NCBI GenBank assembly: GCA_040753915.1
Contig: JBFMDN010000029.1
Span: forward strand, 3,901-67,900
Direction: 5' to 3'
Source of the DNA: JBFMDN01 sp040753915
GTDB lineage: Bacteria; Desulfobacterota; Desulfomonilia; Desulfomonilales; Desulfomonilaceae
DNA: 64,000 nucleotides
In this document: positions 16,788 through 26,813 of the stretch, piece after piece
Layout: each line of letters begins with the position of its first letter
How positions within the stretch are numbered: the stretch's first letter is position 1
Position numbers and translations under genes: made by a program
The notes under the pieces: model-generated
Told to the model about the DNA's origin: nothing
The model's database searches: none
Seen by the model: the letters and a program-made list of their open reading frames with translations, nothing else

Positions 16788-17873
16788 CTAAGACTGTCCC
16801 CAGTCCTGTTCGATTGCATAATCAACGAGCTTGTTAACATAATCTTCCGTTATGGGGGGAACTTTTAGGTCAGGGAGAGCCCTATCGATGTTGGTTCGAT
16901 CGAAAACGGGGTTGTTAGAAAAATGAAAGAGGATGGCTTGCATCTGCCGCCACACCATGCGCTCCGTGTTGTTGCGGGGCTGAGTAAACGGTGCGCCCGC
17001 GCCTGCGAACTGGAGTCCTCCCAGTCGGAAGCGTCTTTCGACCCAATCCAGCGTCCAATCGTGTCTTGGCGGATCGGGGTGGCTGAGATGAAAGATTTTG
17101 TTGTGATTTTCCGGGTTTTCGATAAGCCTGACAGAGGCTTTGGCCACGTAGTCCACTGGAATGATGTTGGTCGTGGCGTCGCGATAGGCTGGAATATTGA
17201 TGTTGAGGTTCATCCTCTGGGACTCCGGCACATCCCGCATGAGTCGATCCATGAGGTGCACTGCCTGAAAGAGGATGTACCACCCTGAGAAAGAAGTACA
17301 TCGCCCGGTCTCGGAATGGCCGACAATGATGGAAGGCCTCAGAAGAGTGGCTTTGCCCATCCATATCTGCTCGGCCTCCCACTTGCTCTCTTCGTACACG
17401 TTGACAAAATCGCCCCGCGGGTGATTCACCTCGAAGATCCGCTCTCCTTGGATCAGTCCGCAAACGTAGGCAGTGCTTATCAGATGACAAGCCATGGGCT
17501 TGCGCTGAACCAGATTGAACAGGGCCTTTGCGCTTCCCAGATTGGTTTTGCGCGGCTCCCCGAATTCATCCATGTGCAGGCGGGTGGAAGCAGCGCTGTG
17601 GAGGAGCGTGTCCACTTCTTCGAGCCCTTCGTATTCTCGGCACCAGTTTTCCCATTCTCTGTCGATGTCCAGGATTTCACCCTTGAACCATCGGAGACTG
17701 CCAGCGCTCCTGGGCAGACCAAGACTTCCCAGGAATCTGATGGTGTCCAGCTTGCGGGATTCATTCCGGTACAGGGCCCAAACCACATGGTTTCTCTCGA
17801 GCAACTCGGCGATGAGGTACTCTCCGAGAAATCCCGTACCTCCTGTGACAAGAACTTTCATGGGTTGGACCAT
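16788..17873 (-). CDS. Thioester-reductase/male-sterility-type extended SDR
   Basis: A 361-residue NAD(P)-dependent extended short-chain dehydrogenase of the NAD_binding_4 (thioester reductase, fatty-acyl-CoA reductase) type. It has the Rossmann motif GGTGFLGEYL at ~11-20, LLHSAASTRLH, the ISTAYVCG and YEESKWEAE active-site blocks (Tyr/Lys of YxxxK) and LLRPSIIVGHSETG. Such domains release or reduce acyl thioesters to aldehydes or alcohols; here it is a free-standing protein without an adenylation domain. ATG 17873 is preceded by GGAGGC. It is divergent from the large synthase gene, with 215 bases between the starts, which suggests it acts on that enzyme's product, perhaps as a reductive off-loading step. 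That link is inference. Confidence 0.82.
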   Translation of the reverse strand: MVQPMKVLVTGGTGFLGEYLIAELLERNHVVWALYRNESRKLDTIRFLGSLGLPRSAGSLRWFKGEILDIDREWENWCREYEGLEEVDTLLHSAASTRLHMDEFGEPRKTNLGSAKALFNLVQRKPMACHLISTAYVCGLIQGERIFEVNHPRGDFVNVYEESKWEAEQIWMGKATLLRPSIIVGHSETGRCTSFSGWYILFQAVHLMDRLMRDVPESQRMNLNINIPAYRDATTNIIPVDYVAKASVRLIENPENHNKIFHLSHPDPPRHDWTLDWVERRFRLGGLQFAGAGAPFTQPRNNTERMVWRQMQAILFHFSNNPVFDRTNIDRALPDLKVPPITEDYVNKLVDYAIEQDWGQS

Positions 17874-18088
17874 CGTGCCTCCGAGACGAGTGCGGACGTC
17901 CGCTTCTTTCCTGCCCTGAAATAGGTGTCAGGATCAGGACCTGAATAGAGAACTCTATACGAGGGTCCCGTTCCAGGCAAGTGAAAAAACATGGCATTCG
18001 CAGGGCTGGCCATTTTTTCCATTTGCCGCGAAAGATCCTATGGTATGATTTGTGTTTAACTCATTAATTGAGAACCAGAGGTACGATC

Positions 18089-21000
18089 ATGACAACCCAC
18101 ACCGAAAAGCCCGTGATTGCCTTCGTTTGGCGCCCCCAGGAAATTACTTCTTCCGTGGTGGAGATGGCGCGACAGACCAAGACCCGGGTCATTTTCGACC
18201 TCACCTCCATAGATCCCAAGAGCGCCGGACCGGCTCTTCTGCAGGCCGACGCCTCCTCCGATGCAGTCGATCTCAAAATCGATCAATCAATGTTGGTCCA
18301 ACCCGACCTCGAGGACTTGATAGAGGAAACCGACATCTCTACCCTTTGGGTGGAGCTCCATCCTTCCCTCATGCACATGCCGGTGAATGAATACCTCAAC
18401 AGGATCGCAGCCCTTGCGGACCGGATCAAGGTGATCCCCATTGTATCGGATCTGGAAGTGTTGAAAAGCATCCTCGGACATGCCCATCGGGTCCCCGCTT
18501 TGGCTCTCAAAGGCAGCGAGGCCTCCGGATTCGTGAGCTCCGAAAACCTCTTCACTTTGTACTCTTCTTCTCGGCGGATGCTAGCCGGCGAATCGCATCC
18601 CCCTCGACTCATGGTTTGGGGCGGCCTGGCAACTCCGGAGGCAGTGAGTGCCTTCCTTTGCACAGGAGCTGCAGGTGTGGTTTTCGAGAGCCTGCACTGG
18701 CTCACCGATCTCGTGGCTGTGGACGAAACGATTAAGAGTAGGGTGAAAAGCATCCGCCCCGGACATACAGATCTTACCGGTCTGAACCTGGGGGTTCCAT
18801 GTCGCCTGTTCAACAAGGGAAATTCCGTCGCGGTGAGGCAGCTCAGGGAATTTGCCGGCTCGTTGTGCGGAAGTGAGATCAGGGACGAACAGCGGCGATT
18901 CTTTGCCGAGCGGATCAAGTCTGAAGCGGTGCCCGCTCTCGAGGCCTCCTTTGGCAAAGATCAACTTATTCCTCTGGGTGTGGAGGCAGCTTTTGCCGAT
19001 TCCTTTGCCCAGCGTTTCGGATCTTCTACAGAGAGGGCAGTCGATGAATTTGTCTCAGCCATCGAACAGTGCTGCGCTGAAGCGACAAGCAAAATAGCTG
19101 CGTTCGTGGACAGCGCCGTTGCACAGGAAATGGGCACCCGGTACCCATTCATTCAGGGCGCCATGTCCTGGATCACCGACGTACCCGCGTTCGCTCGCTC
19201 GGTATCGGAGGCTGGAGGATTGCCTACAATAGCCCTGGGGCTCATGAACGGCGAAGTGCTCGAGAACAAGTTGGGAAGGCTGCCTGAAGTTATGGAGGGC
19301 CGGCCTTACGCGGTGAATGTGATTACTCTGGCGGAAAATCCCTATCGGGAGGAGCAGTTAGCGTGGATTCGACGTACGAGACCTCGGTTCGCAGTAATTG
19401 CCGCGGGGGAGCCGTCGCATGCAGCGGACCTCATGGCTGACGGAATCGACGTCATGTATATCGCTCCTAATGAAGATCTCGTGAAGCTCGCCTTCGAGGC
19501 CGGGGTAAAGACAGTCATTTGTGAGGGGAGCGAAGCTGGCGGTCATGTAGGGGAGCATAGCACTCTGACCCTCTCACAAGTCCTCCTCGATCTGAAAGCC
19601 AGGGAGCCGGGTATGTTCGAGGGGCGTAAGATCGTACTGGCTGGGGGGATCTTCAATCGGGAGACCGCCTTCATGGCGGCCATGCTCGGAGCAGACGCGA
19701 TCCAGATGGGTACAGTGTACCTCACCACACCCGAAATCGTGGCAACGGGTGCTCTCACGTCTCTGTATCAACGAATGATCCTGGATTCCAGCCCCGGTGA
19801 CACAACGGTGACGGGCGAAGGGACAGGACTGCGTGTCAGGTCATTGAAGACACCGAAGATAGAGGCGATCTGCTCTTTGGAAAGGGACTTTGCCGCGGGA
19901 TCTCAGGATGAAGCATCGTTCCGCAGGCAGATAGAAGCACTCAGCGCGGGCAGTCTGTTCGTCGCGGCTCGGGGGCTGAGCTCCGAAGGGACGCCCTTGG
20001 ACGAATCGGCGTGTCTCGAACAAGGACAGTTTATGAGCGGTGCATGCGCTGGTGCGCTCTCGGAGCCTCGAAGCCTGACAGCCCTACACGAAGAGCTGGC
20101 TCAAGGACCCCTGGCAGAGGGGCTGCCCTTTCTCGGTCCAATTCGCGAGGCTGCGGCTCCGCGGCCATTGGCGGAAGACATCCCGAGCCGGGCAGTCACC
20201 CGAATGCCGAAACGCGTGGCGCCCGGAATCTTGGGAGAGGGAGTGCCGGAACGGATCGCAATAACCGGCATGGCGGTCGTCAACGCTCTGGGGAAAAGTC
20301 CCGAGGAAGTGTGGGCTGCCAGCCTTGCTATGAAGAGCGGCATTCGCCCTGTCCCGCCATCCCGCTGGGACCACGAAATTTTCTACCATCCTCGCCCCCG
20401 CATGCCCGAGAAGACCTACTGCAAGGTCGCCGCGTTCCAGGACATCGAGGTTTCTCGAAAGGAGCTCGGGATTCCTCCCCAGGATTTCCGCACCATGACG
20501 AGCTCCACCAAGATCACGATGTGGCTTGCAAAAAAGGCGATCGAACAATCGGGCATTCTTGCATCAGACATACCGCGGGAGCGTATTGCGGTGCTCATTT
20601 CCCAGAATTCAGGGGAAGCCGCTGCCACGCTGGAGGACGTGATCGTCCGCGCAAGCGCACGGACCATAGCCTCTCACGTTGGCAATGTCCTTGGTCTTTC
20701 ACCCGAGGCCAGGCAAGTGGTCGAGGAAGAAGTCAAGGCGGGACGCATCGTCATTGATGATACCACGTTGCTTGGACGCCTCAACTGTTCGGCCGGCGGT
20801 TTTATCTGCAATAAGTATGGATTTATGGGGCCAAGCTTCTCGGTTTCCGCGGCCTGTGCGACTGCCCTGGTAGCACTATACAGCGCCTATCAAATGATAC
20901 GGAATGGCATCATCGACGCTGCCGTGGTGGGAGGAGCTGAGGAATTCCTTACACCCATGCATTTTCTCGAGTTTTCCGCGTTGGGTGCTCTGGCCGGTCT

Positions 21001-24000
21001 GTCCGGCACGGAAAGACCTCCGGAGCAATTCAGTCGGCCCTTCGATGCCGATCGAGACGGCATGGTTCTCGGAGAGGGCGGCGGGATGATCGTGATCGAG
21101 CGTGAATCCGTTGCCCGCAAGCGGCAAGCTCCCGTGCACGCGTATATCACCTCCATGGGCGCAAGCAACAATAACCTCGGCATGGTGGAATCCTCCAGCT
21201 CCACCCAGGAGATCGCCCTTCGAGCTTCTTTCAGGGACGCGTCTTACGGACCCGACGGGGTCGATCTCGTGGAATGCCACGCGACGAGTACCCGCCAAGG
21301 CGATGTGGAGGAAGTTAACGCTCTGAAGTCGCTGTTCAAGGGCACGTACAGGACTGTGCTGACATCCTTCAAGTCCCAGATCGGACACACGTTGGGTGCA
21401 TCCGGACTGAACAGTCTGGTACGGGGCATCATGGCCATGAACTCGGGGATATTCCCGGGGAATCTGAATTATGAAACACCCGATCCCGAAATCGTCGTCA
21501 ATGGGTCAGGACTGGAAATTCGTAGGGATCCTTCCGAATGGGAAACACGCAACGGTCTTCCGCGGCGGCTTCAGGTGAATGCGTTCGGGTTTGGAGGCTC
21601 AAATTACGTGGTCCAGGTGGAACAGGCAAGGGACGGAGAAGACGTCGTGCTCGTGGAGGCGAGTCGTTCTGCGCAGCAATCTGCCGCACACGAGACTGCC
21701 GCGAATCTGCCCGAAGATCTTTTCTTTTTCAAAGCGCGTTCTGAATCACATGCCTACCGGATCGCTGTCCTGGCCGAATCCGAAGAAAAGGCCCGCGCTG
21801 TCGTCGAGAAGAGCGAGGCTCTGTCCAATGGGGGCCCGTTGGCAGCCAAACGCGTTCGCGCACTCGCAAGGCAGGGAATCCATGTGGGTCTCGATACACC
21901 TCCAGCGCCCTTGGCTTTCGTTTTTCCTGGGCAGGGAAGCCATTACGCGGGGATGGGAAAAGAGCTCTATGAGGCATTTCCCATCGTTAGAAAGTGGATG
22001 GATCGCGCCGCGGAAGTAGCGGATTTCGATCTGCTCCAGCTCTTGTTTTACGACCGGGAGGAGGATCTCCAGAAGACACGATGGCAGCAGCCCGCTCTGT
22101 TCACCATGGAATATGCCATGTCGCAATACCTGTGGTCCCTCGGTGTGCGTCCCACAGCCATGGCCGGACACAGTCTAGGCGAGCTGACCGCTCTATGCCT
22201 CGCCGGAGTCTATTCCTTCGAGGACGGCTTCCGTTTGGTAAACAAGCGTGCGGTATGTATGGACAAAGCCTGCGAGATGAATGTGGATCCAGGAATCATG
22301 GTCGCCTGCGATGCACCCATGGAGGTGATCCAGGATCTACTCTCCCAGTATGACAACGTGTACATCACGAACCTCAATTCTCCCCACCAGATCGTGATAG
22401 GGGGAGGAACCGAGGAATCGAAGAATGTTGGAGCAAAGATCAAGGAAATGGGCTTCCGATCGACCCAGCTCAGGGTGAGCATGGCGTTTCACTCTCCTAT
22501 CATGAAATGTATTCATGACGAGCTGGAAGAGTTTGTCGCGGGCCTGGAGTTTTTCCCTCCGCGTATACCGGTTATCTCCAACACGACCATGAAGCCATTC
22601 ACCAGTGATACTGCCGAAATCAAACGCACCGTGATGGCTCATCTCGAATCACCGGTCCAGTGGATGCACAATGTGGAAACCTTGGTTAAAGACTTTGGGA
22701 TCAAGGTATTCGTAGAGATAGGCCCCAGGGAAGTACTAAGCAACCTCATTGGTGACACCATCGAGGATGCGGACTGCATACAGACCAGTTTACCTTCTGC
22801 AGAAGTAACAGTGTACAAGACGGCTTTGGCCCAGCTTTTTGCGAGGGGACATCTCAATGTGGGGAGCGTGTCGACCTTGACTGCTTCCTACCCGGCACAT
22901 GTGGCGGAATCTGAGAGCTCACCTGTGACCATTCAGCAGCCGAGAACAGCCGTAGCTCTTCCGGCGGCGCCCCCCACAGTGGAAGCCATCATCCAGAGGG
23001 AAATCAATGCCTTCGTCCTGGACAGCTTCGGCCGGTTCTTGAGACCGGCCATACTGGCAGCGATTCGTAGAGATTATGATCCTGCCTTTGGGGAAGAAGA
23101 TCTGCATGCTCTACTCCAGAGCATGTTCCCCAGCGCAAGCGTCGGTCACGCTCTGCCCGCTGTGCCGGTTGCTGAGCCTGTACGTGTGATGAAGGCTCCG
23201 GCTGCCGTCGTGCCTGTGGCTTCGCCAGCTCGGGCCAAGTCGCCTGACATGAAGGACAAGGCTGGAAGTGAAGATGTCATCGACGTGGTCATCGGTATCA
23301 TCATGGACGCGACCGGGTATGAAAGGGATGAAATAGAGCCGGACATGGATCTGAGGGAGGATCTCTCTATCAGATCCAGCAGGCTTCCTGTCATTATGGA
23401 CTCCCTCGAAGGTCATTTCCAGATCAAGATCGAGCTTGAAGATTTTATGGATGTGCGAACTATTCGCGACATATCGGACAGGATTTCCGAGGTCCTGCGC
23501 CGAAAGGGCGACGGAGTCTTGGCATCGAAGTCTCTTCCAGCAGCAGAGCACGTGGAAGCCCCCACCTCGCTCGAGGGTCCTACTCAATCTGTCAAGAGGG
23601 TCGTATTTTGCGAGACGCCCCTTGAGGAGGGAGACCCTCAGCCATTAGAGCTCAATCCGTTCGATCAGGTGATTGTGGCTGCAGCAGTAGGGGGAACGGG
23701 ACTCCGGAGGGAAGTGGGTGGCATCATACGCCGAGATTATGGAGCGACTATCGTCCCTGTCAGTATTCTTGAAGCCGAGAATGATGATGAAGGTTGGGGC
23801 GTGGATCTCCGAACCGAAGCGGGACGTACCCAGGCCGAGAACAAGCTGGGAGAGGTCTCTTCTCTCGTCGGGTTGATCTTGATAGTGGACGACGTCTTGG
23901 AACGCGAGCTCGCCTCCAAGGAGGACGTCGCACGCGTACTTGCGGGAATCTTTAGTTTGCTCAAAGGGTTCGTGGAATCGCCAGCCCGGAAATTTGTGTT

Positions 24001-26110
24001 GGTTATTCAGAAGACGAAGCAAGAGCAGGGCCCCGGTCGGATACTTTCAGAGGGTGCCCTGGGAATGTTGCTTAGTGCGGTACACGAATTTGGATCCGTC
24101 CTGTTCCGCTGGGTGTACGTGGACGAGGCATCGAATCTCAGTAATGTGATTCGCTCGGCTCTGGATCGCAGGCATAAGCCCGTACAACTGATAGCTCGCA
24201 ATGATGTGCTCACCACTGTCCGAGGAGAGGTCAGACATGCAGTCTACCGCGAAGTCGAGAGGCTCGATCTGGGCTCGGGCGACGTGGTGGTCTTTTCCGG
24301 CGGAGCATACGGAATCACCCCGTTTCTTGCGCACAGCCTCGTTCCCTTCGGATGTGCCATGGTGTTCCTCGGAAGGACGGTAATCGATCCGGACGTCAAT
24401 TTCAGAGAGCTTCTGGCTGAGCCCGGTAGCCTCGAGGAGACGGCAGCACGGGTTGTGTCCGCCTCGCGGCCCGATCTGGGGGCTGATGAGAGACGCCGAG
24501 AAGTAGCGAGGATTTTCACCGGGCTTCAGATATCGCGCACGTTAGAAGACTTGAGGAGTCGCGGAATTGACGCCTCGTACATCACGTGCGACGTTACCGA
24601 TGCCGAACGAACCGGCCGGGTTGTCCAAGAAATCGTCTACAGGTACGGCAAGATAGACGGCGTGGTGCACGCAGCGGGAGTGCTTAAAGACAACTTCATT
24701 AAGCTGATGAGCCCGGAAGATTTCCAATCGGTCGTAAACGTGAAGCTCTTGGGTGCCTGGAATCTTCTGGATTCCACCAAGGATAGAGGATTACGCTTCT
24801 TCACCTGTCTCTCTTCCGCCGCGGCGATTCAGGGGAATCCCGGCCAGGCAAACTACGCTGCGGGAAATCGAGCCATGGCAGCCTTGATGAGTCTTCTGCG
24901 GTCTCGCGCTGCCTCTGTTCGATGCAAGGCCTTGATGTTACCGCCCATTGAAGGAGCGGGCATGGCAGACGATGAGGAAATCAAGGCTCTTATGGCCAGA
25001 ATGAATGCAACGTACGTGCGCGCGGAAGAGCTGGCAGCTCTGTTCGATCGAGAGCTCATAAATGCACCAGCGGACGACGTATGGGTCATGTGCATGCGGT
25101 CTTTACCGGACCTCCCAAGCGCGCCCATAGACACGATGGAGCCTCCTGTCGAGCCGGAAATGATTGCTACTTCCGGAATCGCGTTCAACCGGGAAGATTT
25201 TCCTATGATCGATGAAGTGAAACGCATGGACGTGCTTCGCGAAGAGCTTGAGGCCGAACGGGTCTTTACTCACGCAAAGGATCTGTGGATCAACGACCAT
25301 AAGCCGTTCGATTTTCTCAAACATCCTCTCGTCTCAGCGATCATGGCCCTGGAAACCTTCATGGAGGTCTCTCGGATACTTTATCCGCATCTCGAGGTGT
25401 TGGGGGTGCGGAATGCAAGGTTTCTGGACATTATAGCCTGTCCTTCTGATGCGGGGAGGCCGGCGGTCATCCAGTGCAAACGGATAGACTTTGAGGGGCC
25501 GGAGATTGTATGCGAAGCGAGCCTTGAGACTCGAGAGATTTCCCCCACTGGGAGGCTGATGGACCGGTTAAGCACAAACTATCGGGCGCATGTCCTTTTG
25601 GGACGAAGAACGCGGTCCCTGGATGCGATGCTGCAGGACTTTCCCGTCTTGCCCGAGAGGCTAGAGACGCGTCCCATCGACAATGAGGAAGTGAATAGGA
25701 AATACTCGGAAAAGACCCATATGCGAGGGCGGTACCGAGTGATAGAAGCTCTCGACGGAACGAGTCCCGCTTTGATCGGCGGACACATCATCTATCGACA
25801 ATCCCAGGATTTTTCTCACTTCTCGCAGTCTCGGTACCAGTATTCTCCATACCTTCTGGAAGCGCTGATACAGTTGGCAAACTTCTATATACTGATGAGG
25901 GATAGCAGAGAGAACAGACATCTCATACCATACGCCATAGGTGAGATGCGATTCTCTCGCCATTGCAAGGATGGAGAAAGGATTCGTATAGAAGGAAGGA
26001 TGCTCGAACAAGACCAGGAAGGTATTACTTGGGACTCGAGGGCCTTGGATGATTCTGGAAGCTTGGTGATGGTGGTCAAGGATCTGCGAATGAGATGGTT
26101 TTCAAAATGA
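18089..26110 (+). CDS. Giant iterative PKS/PUFA-like synthase: NMO-NMO-KS-AT-ACP-KR-DH
   Basis: A 2673-residue synthase. Residues ~5-230 and ~345-610 are two nitronate-monooxygenase/PfaD-like TIM barrels. The second has RYPFIQGAMSWITD and EGSEAGGHVGEH; the first has only GSEASGF. KS (~720-1180): active Cys923 in SAACATA, plus ECHATST and IGHTLGASG. AT (~1275-1590): GHSLGE with Ser1362 and an AFHSP motif of the malonyl type. ACP (~1730-1805): Ser1763 in DLSIRSS. KR (~1860-2340): GGAYGIT and Tyr2256 in QANYAAGN. DH (~2380-2673): His2404 in INDHKPF, double hot-dog. The KS-AT-ACP-KR-DH order is that of enediyne and PUFA-type iterative synthases, not of modular PKSs. Start ATG 18089 follows AGAGGT; a TTG seven codons upstream is less likely. 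No thioesterase is visible. The product is probably a reduced or polyene acyl chain. Confidence 0.92.
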   Translation: MTTHTEKPVIAFVWRPQEITSSVVEMARQTKTRVIFDLTSIDPKSAGPALLQADASSDAVDLKIDQSMLVQPDLEDLIEETDISTLWVELHPSLMHMPVNEYLNRIAALADRIKVIPIVSDLEVLKSILGHAHRVPALALKGSEASGFVSSENLFTLYSSSRRMLAGESHPPRLMVWGGLATPEAVSAFLCTGAAGVVFESLHWLTDLVAVDETIKSRVKSIRPGHTDLTGLNLGVPCRLFNKGNSVAVRQLREFAGSLCGSEIRDEQRRFFAERIKSEAVPALEASFGKDQLIPLGVEAAFADSFAQRFGSSTERAVDEFVSAIEQCCAEATSKIAAFVDSAVAQEMGTRYPFIQGAMSWITDVPAFARSVSEAGGLPTIALGLMNGEVLENKLGRLPEVMEGRPYAVNVITLAENPYREEQLAWIRRTRPRFAVIAAGEPSHAADLMADGIDVMYIAPNEDLVKLAFEAGVKTVICEGSEAGGHVGEHSTLTLSQVLLDLKAREPGMFEGRKIVLAGGIFNRETAFMAAMLGADAIQMGTVYLTTPEIVATGALTSLYQRMILDSSPGDTTVTGEGTGLRVRSLKTPKIEAICSLERDFAAGSQDEASFRRQIEALSAGSLFVAARGLSSEGTPLDESACLEQGQFMSGACAGALSEPRSLTALHEELAQGPLAEGLPFLGPIREAAAPRPLAEDIPSRAVTRMPKRVAPGILGEGVPERIAITGMAVVNALGKSPEEVWAASLAMKSGIRPVPPSRWDHEIFYHPRPRMPEKTYCKVAAFQDIEVSRKELGIPPQDFRTMTSSTKITMWLAKKAIEQSGILASDIPRERIAVLISQNSGEAAATLEDVIVRASARTIASHVGNVLGLSPEARQVVEEEVKAGRIVIDDTTLLGRLNCSAGGFICNKYGFMGPSFSVSAACATALVALYSAYQMIRNGIIDAAVVGGAEEFLTPMHFLEFSALGALAGLSGTERPPEQFSRPFDADRDGMVLGEGGGMIVIERESVARKRQAPVHAYITSMGASNNNLGMVESSSSTQEIALRASFRDASYGPDGVDLVECHATSTRQGDVEEVNALKSLFKGTYRTVLTSFKSQIGHTLGASGLNSLVRGIMAMNSGIFPGNLNYETPDPEIVVNGSGLEIRRDPSEWETRNGLPRRLQVNAFGFGGSNYVVQVEQARDGEDVVLVEASRSAQQSAAHETAANLPEDLFFFKARSESHAYRIAVLAESEEKARAVVEKSEALSNGGPLAAKRVRALARQGIHVGLDTPPAPLAFVFPGQGSHYAGMGKELYEAFPIVRKWMDRAAEVADFDLLQLLFYDREEDLQKTRWQQPALFTMEYAMSQYLWSLGVRPTAMAGHSLGELTALCLAGVYSFEDGFRLVNKRAVCMDKACEMNVDPGIMVACDAPMEVIQDLLSQYDNVYITNLNSPHQIVIGGGTEESKNVGAKIKEMGFRSTQLRVSMAFHSPIMKCIHDELEEFVAGLEFFPPRIPVISNTTMKPFTSDTAEIKRTVMAHLESPVQWMHNVETLVKDFGIKVFVEIGPREVLSNLIGDTIEDADCIQTSLPSAEVTVYKTALAQLFARGHLNVGSVSTLTASYPAHVAESESSPVTIQQPRTAVALPAAPPTVEAIIQREINAFVLDSFGRFLRPAILAAIRRDYDPAFGEEDLHALLQSMFPSASVGHALPAVPVAEPVRVMKAPAAVVPVASPARAKSPDMKDKAGSEDVIDVVIGIIMDATGYERDEIEPDMDLREDLSIRSSRLPVIMDSLEGHFQIKIELEDFMDVRTIRDISDRISEVLRRKGDGVLASKSLPAAEHVEAPTSLEGPTQSVKRVVFCETPLEEGDPQPLELNPFDQVIVAAAVGGTGLRREVGGIIRRDYGATIVPVSILEAENDDEGWGVDLRTEAGRTQAENKLGEVSSLVGLILIVDDVLERELASKEDVARVLAGIFSLLKGFVESPARKFVLVIQKTKQEQGPGRILSEGALGMLLSAVHEFGSVLFRWVYVDEASNLSNVIRSALDRRHKPVQLIARNDVLTTVRGEVRHAVYREVERLDLGSGDVVVFSGGAYGITPFLAHSLVPFGCAMVFLGRTVIDPDVNFRELLAEPGSLEETAARVVSASRPDLGADERRREVARIFTGLQISRTLEDLRSRGIDASYITCDVTDAERTGRVVQEIVYRYGKIDGVVHAAGVLKDNFIKLMSPEDFQSVVNVKLLGAWNLLDSTKDRGLRFFTCLSSAAAIQGNPGQANYAAGNRAMAALMSLLRSRAASVRCKALMLPPIEGAGMADDEEIKALMARMNATYVRAEELAALFDRELINAPADDVWVMCMRSLPDLPSAPIDTMEPPVEPEMIATSGIAFNREDFPMIDEVKRMDVLREELEAERVFTHAKDLWINDHKPFDFLKHPLVSAIMALETFMEVSRILYPHLEVLGVRNARFLDIIACPSDAGRPAVIQCKRIDFEGPEIVCEASLETREISPTGRLMDRLSTNYRAHVLLGRRTRSLDAMLQDFPVLPERLETRPIDNEEVNRKYSEKTHMRGRYRVIEALDGTSPALIGGHIIYRQSQDFSHFSQSRYQYSPYLLEALIQLANFYILMRDSRENRHLIPYAIGEMRFSRHCKDGERIRIEGRMLEQDQEGITWDSRALDDSGSLVMVVKDLRMRWFSK

Positions 26111-26811
26111 GGGTCTTGGGGCGCCCTACCGCGGGTGCAGCTCCGGCTTCCCAGCGTGAGGTGGGAAGCGGACATGCCATTGGGGTTGTATCGTGGCGTG
26201 TCGGTCGCACACTCGTATGTTCACGGCTCCCACTTCAAGGGAGTCGGCGATCACGAGTTGCTCGGATGGCAGCGAAGAAAGAGCTCGCTTCGATGCTGTG
26301 GGCCAGTTTCATTGCGTCCGCTCGCCAGGGAGCTTCTCAAAGCGAGCACCCGGAGATTATTACCGGACCGCTGGGGAGGCCGCTTCTTTTGGTTGGAGGC
26401 CGCCCAATGACGAACATTTCCTTCGCGTACTCCCTCTCGGACGTGTGGGCAGCCCTCTGCTTGGCTGGGTGGAGCTGCGGAGTAGATGTGGCATGGCCCC
26501 AGGAATTCGGCAGCGGGTATCCTTTTGGAAAAGTCTTCGCCGAAAGCGAGTTCTCAAAGATGGAGAGGATGACTGGAGACCGGGCGAGTGCAGCCGCGGT
26601 TCTGTGGTCGGCCAAGGAAGCTGCAGTGAAGGCATGGGGGTGCGGGTTTCACTGTGTGGGTTGGAAAGACGTACGGATCGAAACCTTGCGGTGGACTGGA
26701 GAGGGTTATGATTTGTGGATCCGGCCTGAAGGCCTCCGTGGCTTGAGAATGGTTCCGGTTCACGTGAGGTCGATCGAACGATATTGGGTCGCGGTTGCAA
26801 TCGACCGCTGA
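26107..26811 (+). CDS. 4'-phosphopantetheinyl transferase (Sfp/HetI-like)
   Basis: It transfers phosphopantetheine from CoA to the active serine of carrier proteins. The signature pair is present in the C-terminal half: GVDVAWPQ (Mg-binding Asp) and WSAKEAAVKAWG (the Glu and Lys of the WxxKEAxxK motif). The N-terminal ~60 residues are poorly conserved. Its ATG overlaps the stop of the synthase gene as ATGA (26107-26110), so translation is coupled, and the synthase ACP is its obvious substrate. In enediyne PKSs a PPTase domain is fused at this same C-terminal position; here it is separate. The protein is 234 residues long, usual for the family. Confidence 0.88.
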   Translation: MRVLGRPTAGAAPASQREVGSGHAIGVVSWRVGRTLVCSRLPLQGSRRSRVARMAAKKELASMLWASFIASARQGASQSEHPEIITGPLGRPLLLVGGRPMTNISFAYSLSDVWAALCLAGWSCGVDVAWPQEFGSGYPFGKVFAESEFSKMERMTGDRASAAAVLWSAKEAAVKAWGCGFHCVGWKDVRIETLRWTGEGYDLWIRPEGLRGLRMVPVHVRSIERYWVAVAIDR

Positions 26812-26813
26812 GC

